Source: Lachnospiraceae bacterium (lineage in GTDB: Bacteria; Bacillota; Clostridia; Lachnospirales; Lachnospiraceae). From it: a DNA stretch of 12,351 nt. Of this stretch, positions 5,647 to 12,351 are shown piece after piece. Position numbers and translations under genes: made by a program. The notes under the pieces were generated by a model. That model had not been told where the DNA came from and did no database searches. It saw nothing but the letters and a program-made list of their open reading frames with translations. Within the stretch, counting starts at the first letter, position 1, and each line of letters starts with the position of its first letter. The stretch lies in NCBI GenBank assembly GCA_014804565.1, contig JAAUZN010000056.1:66065-78415 (forward strand), in the 5' to 3' direction.

Positions 5647-6708
5647 TTACCACGGTTCTATCCACCATTTCACGATCCGGCCTTCTCCATTCTGATCCCA
5701 TACGATCAGAAATTTCGCCAACCCTACCCCATGTACAATACCCCCTTCTCCGTAAAGATATTCCGATACTTCCAATGCATCCTTCCCCTCATACTCTCCC
5801 TTCCATAAATCAAAATAACCACGGCTATTCCCACCGCACTCGTGCCGCCCATCCGGTTCTATTGCATTCTCCGCTTCAAATACAATTGTTTCATCCATAT
5901 ACGCACAATATGCGCTATATGTATTCACCTGCGCCTCCTGTGTAATCACAATATGAATGCCTGGCATATCATCCCCGTATTTTTCATCATCAAAGGGAAA
6001 ATACATTGGTTCCATCGTATGATTTCTGTATTTCAATATTCTGGTATGCCAATCCCCTGCAGCATTGACTCCCGTCCCCTGTGATTCAAATGCAATTTCC
6101 GTATATCCATCGAAATCGAAGTCTCCGCTCACTAAATATAATCTCCAAAAGAAAGGATATTCCTCATCCCGAAAACAATATGGCTCATCCTCATTCATAT
6201 AAAAATATATACAACCCTCGCCATAATAATTGTATTCGGCCTCCTGTACCATAACTACCAAATCCGGCTGCCCGTTCTGATCCAGATCCTCTATATCCAT
6301 TACAGTAAGCAGCGCCGTATGATTCTGAAACACATTGTCTTTGCATAATTTCTGATAATATTCTGCCGCTTCCGCCTGATCCACTTCGAAATACTCTGCA
6401 ACCTCATAAAACCTTTCTTCGTTTAGCGCCGTATAATCTTTTTTCTCCTGTGGCTTCTCCTCACTCTCATCCTGTGTCCGTTCAGGCCCTTCCGGCTCTT
6501 TGAGGCATTCCGTCTGCACCAATTCGTTGGTATTATTTTCCTGCTCCGATTCCTGACTAATCTGCTCCTTTTCAACCATATTAACATCTGCCGTCACATC
6601 ATGATCCACACTCTTTTCTCCACATGCACTGAGAAACATGACGTAGCTTATCCCCAAAAACCGTTGAATCTTATGGATACATCTTTTATTCAATATTTTT
6701 CTTTTCAT
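5647..6708 (-). CDS. Putative surface lipoprotein with Asp-rich, calcium-loop-like motifs
   Basis: This is a 353-residue protein with a lipoprotein signal: basic start MKRKILNKR, hydrophobic core GISYVMFL, and lipobox LSAC with Cys29 as the lipid-attachment site. Residues 34-92 form a low-complexity acidic linker rich in Glu, Gln and Asn. The rest is a folded extracellular domain. It has two EF-hand or FG-GAP-like loops, DLDQNGQPD (141-149) and DFDFDGYTE (196-204), and a weaker WDQNGEG (337-343). Such loops usually bind calcium in beta-propeller or VCBS-type repeats. AGAAGG, 7 bases before ATG, supports the start. I do not recognise a named family; a substrate-binding or surface-interaction role is only a guess. 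A broken plus-strand gene with a similar DMTGDG motif begins about 200 bases away, on the divergent side. Confidence 0.8.
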   Translation of the reverse strand: MKRKILNKRCIHKIQRFLGISYVMFLSACGEKSVDHDVTADVNMVEKEQISQESEQENNTNELVQTECLKEPEGPERTQDESEEKPQEKKDYTALNEERFYEVAEYFEVDQAEAAEYYQKLCKDNVFQNHTALLTVMDIEDLDQNGQPDLVVMVQEAEYNYYGEGCIYFYMNEDEPYCFRDEEYPFFWRLYLVSGDFDFDGYTEIAFESQGTGVNAAGDWHTRILKYRNHTMEPMYFPFDDEKYGDDMPGIHIVITQEAQVNTYSAYCAYMDETIVFEAENAIEPDGRHECGGNSRGYFDLWKGEYEGKDALEVSEYLYGEGGIVHGVGLAKFLIVWDQNGEGRIVKWWIEPW

Positions 6709-6812
6709 AAAATAACCTTCTTATCTATTAGGTTGAACTATACGTTATTAAATATATCGTGGGAAATTTACATTTTGCTAATGGGTATTGCTAATTTCTC
6801 TAAATTACACTA

Positions 6813-6843
6813 TTGACAAAAACCGCAATATTAAATTTATAAT
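6813..6843 (+). promoter_or_regulatory. Candidate sigma-A promoter ahead of the broken DMTGDG gene
   Basis: A consensus TTGACA at 6813-6818 and a consensus TATAAT at 6838-6843 are separated by 19 bases, 2 longer than ideal. Transcription would start near 6850, about 50 bases before the ATG at 6900. Confidence 0.4.
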
Positions 6844-6921
6844 TCATAGATATTTTACCAATAGCGTTATATAATATATTTTGATGGGGTTTATCATAAA
6901 TGAAAAAGATAATAGCACTTA

Positions 6922-7272
6922 ATGTGGCAGCGGGAAATTTTCACTGGGTTTTTAAACGGAGAAGAAAAGGTGCGTTATTATATCTTTCTGGATATGACAG
7001 GGGACGGGATAGAAAAATTAATTATTTTTTGTAACGATGACCCCGAAAGGCTATGCGTGATACAGTGTAGCTATGGTATTTTAAAAGTTATTCACGACCT
7101 TAATGGAAGATGTGATGCTTTTCTCGTAAAATACAATGGAAGGACAGGAATCTGCCATGATTGGGAACGTTATGATGGAGAGAGCGAGGATTTTAAACAC
7201 TTTTATAGCATGAATGACACCGGCAGTTTTAAAGATTGTGATATCAGCAAGGGGAGTATTATGATATCATGA
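6922..7272 (+). CDS. Remnant or short hypothetical protein with an FLDMTGDG motif
   Basis: This 116-codon frame begins MWQREIFTGFLNGEEKVRYY. FLDMTGDGIEKL follows, a motif I know from secreted Lachnospiraceae proteins that carry FG-GAP-like calcium loops. Those relatives are longer and begin with a signal peptide. No ribosome site precedes this ATG, and a TAG stands 9 bases upstream. A signal-peptide-like start (MKKIIALNVAAG) does exist at 6900 but in a different frame. At the other end the protein stops at 7272 while another frame continues with protein-like sequence to 7358. Taken together it looks like a gene broken by frameshifts. If it is translated as it stands, the product would be a short cytoplasmic fragment. 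Its function is unknown. Confidence 0.5.
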   Translation: MWQREIFTGFLNGEEKVRYYIFLDMTGDGIEKLIIFCNDDPERLCVIQCSYGILKVIHDLNGRCDAFLVKYNGRTGICHDWERYDGESEDFKHFYSMNDTGSFKDCDISKGSIMIS

Positions 7273-7358
7273 GCGGGATGGTAGAAAAGTTGGATATTGA
7301 CTGGTATCAATTGGAGGAGATATGGGAAAAATCAACCGAGAGGATATGCTGGAACTGA
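7242..7358 (+). pseudogene. Frame-shifted C-terminal remnant of the DMTGDG gene
   Basis: In the third frame, an open stretch begins right after a TGA at 7239-7241. It reads YQQGEYYDIMSGMVEKLDID and ends WYQLEEIW...ICWN, with a stop at 7356-7358. Its acidic, aromatic composition looks like real protein. It overlaps the last 31 bases of the preceding frame and the first 37 bases of the DUF4317 gene. It is most simply the displaced tail of the broken gene. Confidence 0.35.
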
Positions 7359-7957
7359 CAAGGAGAATGACTTTAAAGCGGAACTGCTTTGACCGAATCG
7401 CAGGGGCATACATAGACGAAGAGGGATTTGTTGACGGGACATTCAATAAGCATTTCCTGAAACTGTCGGAAAAAGACCAGCAAATTAATCTGAATATTGC
7501 AAAAGCGATTCCTTTTTCCGAGACAAACATGCAGCTACAGGAATATGCTTTTGGGGAACTAGACAGAAAGCCGGGGAGTATCTGGCAGCTTCTGATGACA
7601 CTGAAGGAATGCGGGCTGAAAAATGACGCAATGCTGGATGTGTTTTATGAGGAATTCGGTGGCAGATACCATGCCGATGGGAACTACGCGGTATATTTTT
7701 TCCATGGAAGCTATGATGTACCGCTGAAAGCCAGCGACAAGGAAAGCCTGTGGGAATCGGAAGAGGTCTATCAGTTCCTGATCTGTGCAGTCTGTCCGGT
7801 AAACGGCAATTATGAGCCGGGGTTACCTGAATGCGGATTTCTTTTCCCGGCATTTAAGGACAGGAGCAGTGATACAGAAAGGATTGATATATATGTGGCA
7901 GATGAAAATCCTCAGAGGGCAGAGGATTTAAGGCAGATTTTGTTTGGACGATCGTAA
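7322..7957 (+). CDS. DUF4317 family protein (short form)
   Basis: This 211-residue protein matches the DUF4317 family, known mainly from gut Firmicutes and of unknown function. Recognisable blocks are NREDMLELTRRM (5-16), FDRIAGAYIDEEG, the NIAKAIPFSET region, YAVYFFHGSYDVPLK, EVYQFLICAVCPV and ECGFLFPAFKDRSSD near the end. I recall full family members of nearly 400 residues, so this copy may be a short subtype or lack the C-terminal half; its end (LRQILFGRS) looks natural. There is no signal peptide or membrane helix, so it is cytoplasmic. GGAGG at 7313-7317 lies only 4 bases before ATG, a tight but workable spacing. It overlaps the tail of the broken upstream gene and may have been co-transcribed with it. 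Confidence 0.8.
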   Translation: MGKINREDMLELTRRMTLKRNCFDRIAGAYIDEEGFVDGTFNKHFLKLSEKDQQINLNIAKAIPFSETNMQLQEYAFGELDRKPGSIWQLLMTLKECGLKNDAMLDVFYEEFGGRYHADGNYAVYFFHGSYDVPLKASDKESLWESEEVYQFLICAVCPVNGNYEPGLPECGFLFPAFKDRSSDTERIDIYVADENPQRAEDLRQILFGRS

Positions 7958-8001
7958 ACTGCCAGCGTCTATAAGTAATCGATATTAAGTTGCACTATTT
8001 T

Positions 8002-8010
8002 TGGTATAAT
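8002..8010 (+). promoter_or_regulatory. Extended -10 promoter of the ATPase gene
   Basis: TGGTATAAT at 8002-8010 is a perfect -10 hexamer with the TGn extension. No good -35 is seen 17 bases upstream, which extended -10 promoters tolerate. It lies 43 bases ahead of the ATPase start. Confidence 0.5.
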
Positions 8011-8052
8011 AGGAGTATATTGAAAACATAAATTGATGAAAGAAGGATAAAT

Positions 8053-8769
8053 GTGAATAATCAGTTTATTCAAAGATTAACTATCGATTGGACAAAGATC
8101 AATGCGCGCAGTTATTTGAGGAAAATAGAAGCAATAAAAGATATAGATTCATTAGTCTTTAACAAGCCAATAACATTTTTTGTTGGAGAAAATGGAAGCG
8201 GAAAATCAACTCTGTTAGAAGCGATTGCTGTCGCATATGGTTTTAATCCAGAAGGTGGAACTAAAAATTATTCTTTCTCAACGTATGATTCTCATTCTGA
8301 ATTATGCGATGCTCTTAGAATTGCAAAAGGAGTTCGTAGACCAAAATCTGGATATTTTCTCAGAGCAGAAAGTTTTTATAATGTGGCAACAAAAGAAATA
8401 GAATATGCGGATTTGAATAATCCTTCAGAAAAATATCATGAGAAATCTCATGGTGAAAGTTTTTTGGTAATTGCACAAAAGTACATGAGGGCAGATGGGA
8501 TTTATATTTTTGATGAACCAGAAGCAGCATTATCGCCACAAAGGCAGCTAACACTATTACTGGATATATACAAGTGTGCAAAAGATGGGGCACAGTTTAT
8601 AATAGTAACACATTCGCCTATTTTGCTTGGGATACCTGATGCAGATATATATAGTTTTGACATGGGAAAAGTGCATCTTTGTGAATATAAAGAAACAGAT
8701 AGTTACATAGTTACAGAAATGTTTATTAACAATCGAGATAATTTACTGCATAGACTGTTGAATGAATAA
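8053..8769 (+). CDS. Single-domain AAA/ABC-type ATPase (SMC/RecF-like, COG3910 type)
   Basis: This 238-residue protein is a complete ABC-class nucleotide-binding domain with no coiled-coil or membrane part. Motifs in order: Walker A GENGSGKST (45-53), signature-like SHGES (132-136), Walker B IYIFDEPEA (150-158), D-loop ALSPQRQ (159-165) and switch histidine THSP with His187. The short signature and the N-terminal INARSYLRKIEAI segment fit the stand-alone predicted ATPases grouped with RecF and SMC heads rather than transporters. It probably binds ATP as a dimer, perhaps on DNA or with an unknown partner; no toxin or nuclease gene is adjacent. The start is GTG at 8053, with AGAAGGA 5 bases upstream; an ATG two bases earlier is out of frame and followed at once by a stop. 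The gene is more AT-rich than GH51 next door. Confidence 0.88.
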   Translation: MNNQFIQRLTIDWTKINARSYLRKIEAIKDIDSLVFNKPITFFVGENGSGKSTLLEAIAVAYGFNPEGGTKNYSFSTYDSHSELCDALRIAKGVRRPKSGYFLRAESFYNVATKEIEYADLNNPSEKYHEKSHGESFLVIAQKYMRADGIYIFDEPEAALSPQRQLTLLLDIYKCAKDGAQFIIVTHSPILLGIPDADIYSFDMGKVHLCEYKETDSYIVTEMFINNRDNLLHRLLNE

Positions 8770-8775
8770 TCAAAA

Positions 8776-8793
8776 ATTTGCAGTGATGCAAAT
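8776..8793 (+). terminator. Weak hairpin terminator after the ATPase gene
   Basis: ATTTGCA (8776-8782) pairs with TGCAAAT (8787-8793) around a GTGA loop, which as RNA is a GNRA tetraloop. It begins 7 bases after the ATPase stop and is followed by AACAATTTTCTATT. The stem is AT-rich and the T-tract is interrupted, so termination would be partial. Confidence 0.4.
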
Positions 8794-8865
8794 AACAATT
8801 TTCTATTAGTTAATCAATAATTACCATAATCACAATTAAATAGTTACACAGCGTTAGAGAGCATA

Positions 8866-8874
8866 TGGTAAAAT
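8866..8874 (+). promoter_or_regulatory. Candidate promoter of the arabinofuranosidase gene
   Basis: TGGTAAAAT at 8866-8874 is an extended -10 with one mismatch from consensus. TTACAC at 8844-8849 sits 19 bases upstream as a poor -35. It lies about 36 bases before the ATG at 8910. No clear operator palindrome for an arabinose regulator is seen between 8794 and 8909. Confidence 0.35.
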
Positions 8875-8909
8875 AAATTATCTAAAATATTTTAAGGAGG
8901 CGTATAATC

Positions 8910-10973
8910 ATGATTCCTGTTCCGATTTCTCTTAACAGTTCCACCAAATCCCCTGTGCAGGCAAGCCGGAATCTCTATGGTATCTTTTTTGAAGACATCA
9001 ATTATTCCTGCGATGGTGGGATAAATGCCAACATGGTAAACAATTACAGCTTTGATGGTATCTTTTTTTCCAACGAAGAACTCAAAGCTGTTGACGACCC
9101 GCTGCGCTATTGGGGCATTGACAACGGCAGTCTTGAAAGCGGTACGGTAAATCCGCTTCATCCCAACAGCAGGTATGGCCGTATCCGTGTAAACGAAAAA
9201 ACAGTTCTAACAAATCTCGGGTTTAATGGGCTAAAGGCACATAAAGAAAAATGCGCCATGAGTATCAAACAGGGACATACATATCTGTTTGACTGCTGGC
9301 TGCGCACGGATGAATTTACGGGAACAATAGAAGTACAGGTCACTGATGAAAGCGGGCAGCCATTGACTTCTTCGTCTTCATCAGAAGCATCTGGTAACGG
9401 TTGGAACAAATTCTCATGCGAGCTGAGTGGTACTGCATCCGGTTACGGCAAACTGGAGCTGAGACTTAAGGGAACGGGCACATTGGATCTTGACTGTGTC
9501 TCTCTAATGGATGCTGATTACTGGCATAAAGATGATCCGAAATGGCGTTACGGAAAACTGCGCAAAGATCTGATTGAGGCTCTGGCTGACTTGAAGCCTA
9601 CATTCATGCGGTTCCCGGGCGGCTGTATCGTAGAGGGACAGCTTCCGGGTAATGAATATAACTGGAAGGATACGGTAGGGGAGCTTTATGAACGAAAAAG
9701 TAATTACAATCTGTGGTCAGAGAAAGTACCCGACGGAGGTTACAATCAGTCCTACCAGATCGGATTTTATGAGTATTTCTGTCTGTGCGAAGATCTGGGT
9801 ATGAAGCCTCTTCCGACTTTGAGTGTCGGCCTGAATTGTCAGATACGTTCTATGCAGCGGGGTGAAACGGAATGTCCGAATATTCCGATAGACAGTGAAG
9901 ATTTCCAAAAAGTTATTGTTGATAACTATCTTGATCTGATTGCGTTTGCAAACGGAGATCCTGAGAAGAATGAATGGGCAGCTTTACGCTCAAAAATGGG
10001 ACATCCGGAACCTTTTGGGCTGGACAGGATCGGTATCGGAAATGAAAATTACGGTGAGGTATATTTCCAACGTTTTGATATCATTGAAAAGGCAATCCAT
10101 GAAAAATATCCCGATATGATATGCATACTGTGTGCCGGTGTTCATCCTTTCTATGAAGATATGCTGGGCACTCCCGGATTGGACAGCGTATACGCATTTG
10201 CAAGAAAATATCAAAATGTCATCGTAGACGAACATTCTTACCATACGCCCGAATGGTTCGCCGCACAGTCAACGCGCTTTGACAATTATGACCGCTGCGG
10301 TGCGGGCGTATACTTTGGAGAGTACGCCGCAAACGGAATGCTGGGAATGCTGGAAAATATGTCGCCGGACGATCTGCCCAACACGGCGGCTGCAGATGAA
10401 GAACTGGCGAATACAGGCGGGATGCGCCCGATGAATCAGAGCAATCAGCTTGATACGGCGCTTGGTGAAGCTGCTTTCCTAACCGGAGTCGAACGCAACA
10501 GCGATATCGTTGCCATGGCATCCTATGCCCCGCTTTTCAACTTAGTAGAAAGCAATCAGTGGAATCACAACCTGATCAATTTTAACCCTCAGACTCTCTG
10601 TCTCTCCACGAACTATTATGTGCAGAAAATGTTTGCTTCCTATCTCGGCACACAGTACCTGCCATATGAAGGGACATTGCCGGAGAATATTTATCTCTCT
10701 GCCACAGAAAATGAAGATGCTGTTTACCTTAAACTGGTTAACACTGGTGCAGATGTTTCCACAATAACAGTACGGCTTCCCTGTGATGCTGCGTCTGCAA
10801 GCGGCGAAGTTCTTCAAAATGATGATCCCCATGTCCGTAACGACTTGGATTATAATGGAGAAGCTGTTTACACCGTACAACCGTCAGATGTAGAATTTCC
10901 CGTAACAAATGGATATCTTTCTCTCGAAGTAAAACCATATTCTGTATATGCACTTGCTATCAAAAAGGCATAG
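8910..10973 (+). CDS. GH51 alpha-L-arabinofuranosidase
   Basis: This 687-residue enzyme of the long GH51 type removes terminal alpha-L-arabinofuranose units from arabino-oligosaccharides. The N-terminus NLYGIFFEDINYSCDGGINA is the family hallmark. Residues about 70-205 form a carbohydrate-binding-like beta-sandwich. The (beta/alpha)8 barrel follows with FMRFPGGCIVEG (232-243). Glu379 in GIGNEN is the acid/base. DEHSYHTPEWF (440-450) is the next barrel strand. Glu471 in YFGEYAANG is the likely nucleophile, by comparison with plant-type GH51. A C-terminal beta-domain (about 585-687) closes the protein. No signal peptide is present, so it acts in the cytoplasm on imported sugars. AAGGAGG at 8894-8900 sets the start. 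No sugar transporter or arabinose pathway gene is beside it. Confidence 0.93.
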   Translation: MIPVPISLNSSTKSPVQASRNLYGIFFEDINYSCDGGINANMVNNYSFDGIFFSNEELKAVDDPLRYWGIDNGSLESGTVNPLHPNSRYGRIRVNEKTVLTNLGFNGLKAHKEKCAMSIKQGHTYLFDCWLRTDEFTGTIEVQVTDESGQPLTSSSSSEASGNGWNKFSCELSGTASGYGKLELRLKGTGTLDLDCVSLMDADYWHKDDPKWRYGKLRKDLIEALADLKPTFMRFPGGCIVEGQLPGNEYNWKDTVGELYERKSNYNLWSEKVPDGGYNQSYQIGFYEYFCLCEDLGMKPLPTLSVGLNCQIRSMQRGETECPNIPIDSEDFQKVIVDNYLDLIAFANGDPEKNEWAALRSKMGHPEPFGLDRIGIGNENYGEVYFQRFDIIEKAIHEKYPDMICILCAGVHPFYEDMLGTPGLDSVYAFARKYQNVIVDEHSYHTPEWFAAQSTRFDNYDRCGAGVYFGEYAANGMLGMLENMSPDDLPNTAAADEELANTGGMRPMNQSNQLDTALGEAAFLTGVERNSDIVAMASYAPLFNLVESNQWNHNLINFNPQTLCLSTNYYVQKMFASYLGTQYLPYEGTLPENIYLSATENEDAVYLKLVNTGADVSTITVRLPCDAASASGEVLQNDDPHVRNDLDYNGEAVYTVQPSDVEFPVTNGYLSLEVKPYSVYALAIKKA

Positions 10974-10990
10974 CAAAATATTAAGAAGAA

Positions 10991-11031
10991 TCAAAAAGCG
11001 GGTTGGACTTTATGCCCAACCCGCTTCTTAT
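10991..11031. terminator. Bidirectional intrinsic terminator between GH51 and pgi
   Basis: AAGCGGGTTGG (10996-11006) and CCAACCCGCTT (11016-11026) form a perfect 11-bp stem with a 9-base loop. On the minus strand TTTTTG follows at once, a good U-tract for ending pgi transcription. On the plus strand the tail is CTTATAA, weaker but placed 22 bases past the GH51 stop. Confidence 0.85.
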
Positions 11032-11056
11032 AACGAGTCCGTACAGCGGATCTCAA

Positions 11057-11083
11057 GAAGTTAATCCCGTAGGGATTTACTTC
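11057..11083 (-). repeat. Second hairpin just after the pgi stop codon
   Basis: GAAGT-T-AATCCC (11057-11068) pairs with GGGATT-T-ACTTC (11072-11083): 11 base pairs, one T-T mismatch and a 3-base GTA loop. It sits 2 bases after the pgi stop and about 30 bases before the terminator at 11026-10996. With no T-run of its own, it may protect the mRNA 3' end. Confidence 0.45.
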
Positions 11084-11085
11084 GC

Positions 11086-12210
11086 TTATAGTCTCTTAAG
11101 CAGTTCCTCTCTCTGCGCCTCATAACCCGGCTTGCCAAGGAGTGCGAACATGTTCTTCTTATAGCTCTCCACACCCGGCTGATTAAACGGATTCACACCG
11201 AGGAGATATCCGCTGACACCGCAGGCAAACTCGAAGAAGTAGAACAGCTCACCCAGGTAGAACTCGTTCACTTCCGGTATGTTGATCATAAAGTTCGGAA
11301 CCTGTCCATCCGTATGTGCCAGGATCGTGCCATTCATAGCGCTCTTGTTGACAAAATCCACATTCTTGCCCGCCAGATAGTTCAGGCCGTCCAGATCCAC
11401 CGGCTCCTCACCGATGATGATCTCCTCTCTGCTGGTCTCAATATTCAGCACCGTCTCAAACATATTTCTGGAACCATCCTGAATGAACTGTCCCATGGAA
11501 TGCAGATCTGTGGTAAGATCCACGCTTGCCGGGAAGATGCCCTTCTGATCCTTACCCTCGGACTCGCCGTAAAGCTGCTTCCACCACTCGGACACATAAT
11601 GCACGCTGGGCTCGTAGTTGGCAAGAATCTCGATCGCTTTGCCCTTTCTCAATAAAATGTTGCGCAGCGCCGCATACTTCACCGCGTCATTCTCCTCGAA
11701 GGGTGCCTCCAGAGCCATCTTTCTGCCCTCTGCCGCACCTTCCATCAATTTATCAATGTCCGCACCGGACACCGCAATGGGAAGCAGGCCTACCGCTGTC
11801 AGCACAGAGAAACGACCACCCACATCATCCGGAACTACAAAGCTCTCGTAGCCTTCCTCATTGGCAAGATTCTTAAGGGAACCTCTCGCCTTATCGGTGG
11901 TAGCGTAGATTCTCTTCGCCGCGCCGTCCTTGCCGTATTTCTTCTCCGCCATCTCCTTGAATACACGGAATGCAATAGCAGGCTCTGTGGTCGTGCCGGA
12001 CTTGGAAATCATATTGATAGAGAAATCTCTGTCGCCGATCACATCGATCAGATGCTTAATATAAGTAGAGCTGATGGAGTTGCCCACAAAATAGATCTCT
12101 GGTGTTTTTCTGATAGACTTGTCCACCACATTATAGAAGCTGTGGCGCAAAAACTCGATAGCCGCTCTGGCTCCCAGATAGGATCCGCCGATACCGATCA
12201 CTACAAGCAC
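11086..12210 (-). CDS. pgi: Glucose-6-phosphate isomerase, main part (gene interrupted near its 5' end)
   Basis: This part holds 374 codons of phosphoglucose isomerase, which interconverts glucose 6-phosphate and fructose 6-phosphate in glycolysis in the cytoplasm. It covers the sugar-phosphate and catalytic core: [14 protein letters not shown] (4-17), SKSGTTTEP (69-77), the signature [14 protein letters not shown] (128-141), catalytic Glu216 in [14 protein letters not shown] with His237, and the second signature [14 protein letters not shown] with Lys351/352. Full bacterial Pgi of this type is about 450 residues; roughly 75 N-terminal residues are missing from this frame. The missing part is recognisable upstream on the same strand and in the same frame, separated by an in-frame stop and a poly-A run (see 12241-12258). 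The GTG at 12210 is only where the open frame can be opened; it has no ribosome site. The product is probably non-functional unless the interruption is a sequence error. Confidence 0.9.
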   Translation of the reverse strand: MLVVIGIGGSYLGARAAIEFLRHSFYNVVDKSIRKTPEIYFVGNSISSTYIKHLIDVIGDRDFSINMISKSGTTTEPAIAFRVFKEMAEKKYGKDGAAKRIYATTDKARGSLKNLANEEGYESFVVPDDVGGRFSVLTAVGLLPIAVSGADIDKLMEGAAEGRKMALEAPFEENDAVKYAALRNILLRKGKAIEILANYEPSVHYVSEWWKQLYGESEGKDQKGIFPASVDLTTDLHSMGQFIQDGSRNMFETVLNIETSREEIIIGEEPVDLDGLNYLAGKNVDFVNKSAMNGTILAHTDGQVPNFMINIPEVNEFYLGELFYFFEFACGVSGYLLGVNPFNQPGVESYKKNMFALLGKPGYEAQREELLKRL

Positions 12211-12240
12211 TTCAGAATCGCTCTTGATCTTCTCTGCCGC

Positions 12241-12258
12241 TTTTTTTTTTTTTTTTTA
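12241..12258 (-). repeat. Homopolymer (17 A on the coding strand) with an ochre stop inside pgi
   Basis: The plus strand has 17 T at 12241-12257 followed by A at 12258. On the pgi strand this reads TAA and then five AAA codons, in frame with both flanking parts. From memory, related Pgi proteins have six residues (FARIKK-like) at this place, so the run fills the same 18 bases. Because the stop is read before the A-run, slippage on the run cannot bypass it. Confidence 0.9.
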
Positions 12259-12351
12259 CTCTTCATTGTCATAATTCACGGGGAGATCGATCCATCCCAG
12301 AAAATCATTCCCTGCACCCGTCTTGCTTACAAGTACCTCTTTCGCATCCAG
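12259..12351 (-). pseudogene. pgi: N-terminal fragment of pgi, separated from the core by an in-frame stop
   Basis: Reading inward from the window edge, the minus strand encodes [17 protein letters not shown] and then [14 protein letters not shown], followed directly by TAA at 12258-12256. This is the N-terminal helix and the conserved [11 protein letters not shown] block of clostridial-type Pgi, in the same frame as the core that resumes with [10 protein letters not shown] at 12240. The true start codon lies beyond the window, perhaps 30 to 40 codons away. As written, translation would stop here and give only a short peptide. Confidence 0.85.

Noticed and set aside
8360..8593. Minus-strand frame of 77 codons inside the ATPase gene
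   Set aside because: It is a shadow of a gene with intact Walker and signature motifs on the other strand.
12241..12257. T-run as an intrinsic terminator
   Set aside because: No stem precedes it on the plus strand, and it lies inside a recognisable pgi frame.
1..12351. tRNA, rRNA or CRISPR array
   Set aside because: I saw no cloverleaf with a TTC-loop signature, no rRNA-like sequence and no regularly spaced direct repeats on reading through both strands.

Overview
The window looks like accessory-rich chromosome of a Gram-positive Clostridia bacterium, most likely a Lachnospiraceae-type gut anaerobe. This rests on recognised families, not on a database search: a LytTR regulator with a GHKL kinase, a DUF4317 protein, a long Rpn-type PD-(D/E)XK nuclease, an XRE regulator with two C-terminal membrane helices, a GH51 arabinofuranosidase and a clostridial-type Pgi. 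Strong AGGAGG-like ribosome sites precede many of the genes.

Layout. (1) 1-146, minus: the 5' end of a probable ABC-exporter gene that leaves the window, with a long leader (147-286) that can fold into a junction of three stems. (2) 459-2101, plus: an AT-rich trio of small enzymes, GNAT acetyltransferase, zinc nucleoside deaminase, GNAT acetyltransferase. (3) 2152-3559, plus: a LytTR response regulator followed 4 bases later by a GHKL-type kinase that has no membrane or sensor domain. (4) 3585-6708, minus: lipoprotein, membrane-anchored XRE regulator and Rpn-family nuclease in transcription order, separated by short gaps rich in inverted repeats. (5) 6900-7358, plus: a broken gene with a DMTGDG motif. 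It is followed by an intact DUF4317 protein (7322-7957) and a single-domain ABC-type ATPase (8053-8769) with its own extended -10 promoter. (6) 8910-10973, plus: a cytoplasmic GH51 alpha-L-arabinofuranosidase. It converges on pgi (minus, 11086 to the window end), with a bidirectional hairpin terminator between them.

Few genes form an obvious pathway. GH51 releases arabinose inside the cell and Pgi is core glycolysis. The genes from 459 to 8769 look like small resistance, stress, signalling and mobile-DNA accessory functions placed between more stable metabolic genes.

The clearest anomaly is pgi. Its coding strand reads in frame through the N-terminal part, then meets an ochre stop followed by five AAA codons (a run of 17 A), and then resumes in the same frame. 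The homopolymer appears to replace six codons at unchanged length, which means either a genuinely disrupted pgi or a sequence artefact. The second notable item is the structured leader at 189-256. I did not find a clearly new multi-gene biological system.
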